Assembly: GCA_964436935.1 (NCBI GenBank)
Contig: CAYTES010000008.1
Location: 1-40,719, forward strand
Source of the DNA: CAYTES01 sp964436935
GTDB taxonomy: Bacteria; Patescibacteriota; Gracilibacteria; UBA1369; UBA12473
DNA: 40,719 nucleotides
Direction: 5' to 3'
In this document: piece after piece, positions 40,144-40,719 of the stretch
How the letters are laid out: each line of letters starts with the position of its first letter
How positions within the stretch are numbered: position 1 is the stretch's first letter
Notes under the pieces: model-generated
The model's database searches: none
What the model was told of the DNA's origin: nothing
What the model saw: the letters and a program-made list of their open reading frames with translations, nothing else
Position numbers and translations under genes: made by a program

Positions 40144-40596
40144 ATGCTCTGTCCCAAATGCAAAAAATCGACCACCCGCGTGGTGGACTCCCGCGAAACG
40201 AATGAAGGGCGACAGATTCGCCGACGCCGGGAATGTGAGTCGAAAACATGCGAATTTCGTTTCACCACGTTTGAGCGCATCGAAGCGTCCAATTTTGTGA
40301 TCATCAAAAAAGACGGCTCCCGCGAACCTTACCAACGCGAAAAAATCGAAGCGGGTCTGTGGAAGTCCTGCGAAAAACGGCCGGTAACGGAAGCGCAAAT
40401 CGAGTCGGTATTGAATAATTTGGAGGATCAATGGAGTGGGTACGGCAAAGAAATCCCGTCCCAACAGATTGGAGAAGATGTCATGGAGGCGCTTAAAACA
40501 CTAGATGAAGTGGCGTACATTCGGTTTGCATCGGTCTATCGGCAGTTTAAAGATGTGGAGTCGTTCAAAAAGGAGTTTGCAAAGCTGTTGGAGTAA
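40144..40596 (+). CDS. nrdR: Transcriptional repressor NrdR
   Basis: NrdR senses ATP/dATP through an ATP-cone and represses ribonucleotide reductase genes. The 150-residue protein has the N-terminal zinc ribbon with C3/C6 and C31/C36, the basic stretch RRRRECESKTCEFRFTTFER, and the ATP-cone (about 49-140, opening VIIKKDGSREPYQREKIEAG). The second zinc knuckle is C-x4-C, two residues longer than the usual C-x2-C. An nrd operon is not in the window. The length agrees with the family. Confidence 0.96.
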   Translation: MLCPKCKKSTTRVVDSRETNEGRQIRRRRECESKTCEFRFTTFERIEASNFVIIKKDGSREPYQREKIEAGLWKSCEKRPVTEAQIESVLNNLEDQWSGYGKEIPSQQIGEDVMEALKTLDEVAYIRFASVYRQFKDVESFKKEFAKLLE

Positions 40597-40620
40597 ACAC
40601 TACCCCCAGAATAAATCTGA

Positions 40621-40649
40621 TTTACAGAGAATATTTTTTATGATATACT
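40621..40649 (+). promoter_or_regulatory. Promoter for a gene beyond the window
   Basis: TTTACA (40621-40626), a 17-base spacer ending in TGA and TATACT (40644-40649), an extended -10 promoter facing right. No convincing start codon follows before the window ends. Confidence 0.6.
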
Positions 40650-40719
40650 ATTTTGAATTGCAATTTCCTGCATTCAGCCCTCAAAAGCACCAGTAGGGAT
40701 TTTGGAAGTGGAAATAAAG

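Noticed and set aside
1..40719. UGA recoded as glycine (code 25)
   Set aside because: Several confident genes end at TGA in the right place, including recA, whose TGA overlaps the recX start.
1..40719. tRNA, rRNA or other known structured RNA genes
   Set aside because: I looked through the intergenic regions for tRNA-like cloverleaf ends and T-loop sequence and saw none; a covariance search would be needed to be certain.

Overview
The window looks like a chromosomal segment of a Candidate Phyla Radiation (Patescibacteria) bacterium, most plausibly Peregrinibacteria or a near relative. This is an inference from gene content and style: a complete type IV pilus operon with GspE/PilB ATPases, many helix-rich proteins with no known family, an SLH surface protein, sparse metabolism and almost no Shine-Dalgarno sequences. 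TGA is a true stop here (recA, the phosphotransferase, the HNH gene and the asparaginase all end in TGA), so the UGA=Gly code of Gracilibacteria/Absconditabacteria is excluded. One run of exactly 100 N (31788-31887) shows that this is a scaffolded assembly.

Layout. 1-2 kb: three unassigned genes, then a mobile-looking palindromic repeat. 2.1-5.1 kb: recA-recX and nusA; recA has a consensus promoter overlaid by two dyad operators. 5.1-6.3 kb: a covarying hairpin repeat and an aminoglycoside/choline-kinase-like phosphotransferase. 6.4-10.3 kb: a lytic-transglycosylase-like protein and a GspE/PilB-type ATPase, divergently transcribed from promoters that seem to share one palindromic -35. 10.3-13.7 kb: a small ORF, a DUF4256-like protein, dprA and an HNH nuclease. 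13.9-18.2 kb: an unknown helical protein, a long asparaginase whose 3' end is duplicated upstream, and purM. 18.4-21.6 kb: ccdA, a DUF4112 protein, an ftsE-like ATPase and a Xer recombinase.

21.7-31 kb is a minus-strand type IV pilus operon: pilB, pilC, a GspH/FimT-like pseudopilin, a 618-residue minor pilin carrying seven LVIVD-type propeller repeats, a PilW/PulJ-like pilin, a 180-bp palindromic insertion, a PilX-like protein, a PilM-PilN fusion, a PilO-like protein, a small membrane protein and the major pilin. No PilT, PilD or secretin gene is in the window. With recA and dprA nearby, the pilus could serve DNA uptake as well as attachment; the propeller pilin would suit a tip adhesin.

31-40.7 kb: a repeat-containing protein broken by the assembly gap, two small unknown genes, a secreted protein, a LamG/SLH surface protein, dGTPase, a PrsW-like membrane protein, a CARDB-like exported protein and nrdR. 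dGTPase and NrdR both bear on dNTP pools. Two further repeat copies lie in intergenic regions.

A recurrent theme is gene expression. Six genes have a -10 hexamer ending exactly six bases before ATG, which places the transcription start on the start codon, so leaderless mRNAs look common. Three families of palindromic or hairpin repeat occupy intergenic space; one of them supplies the start codon of a pilus gene.
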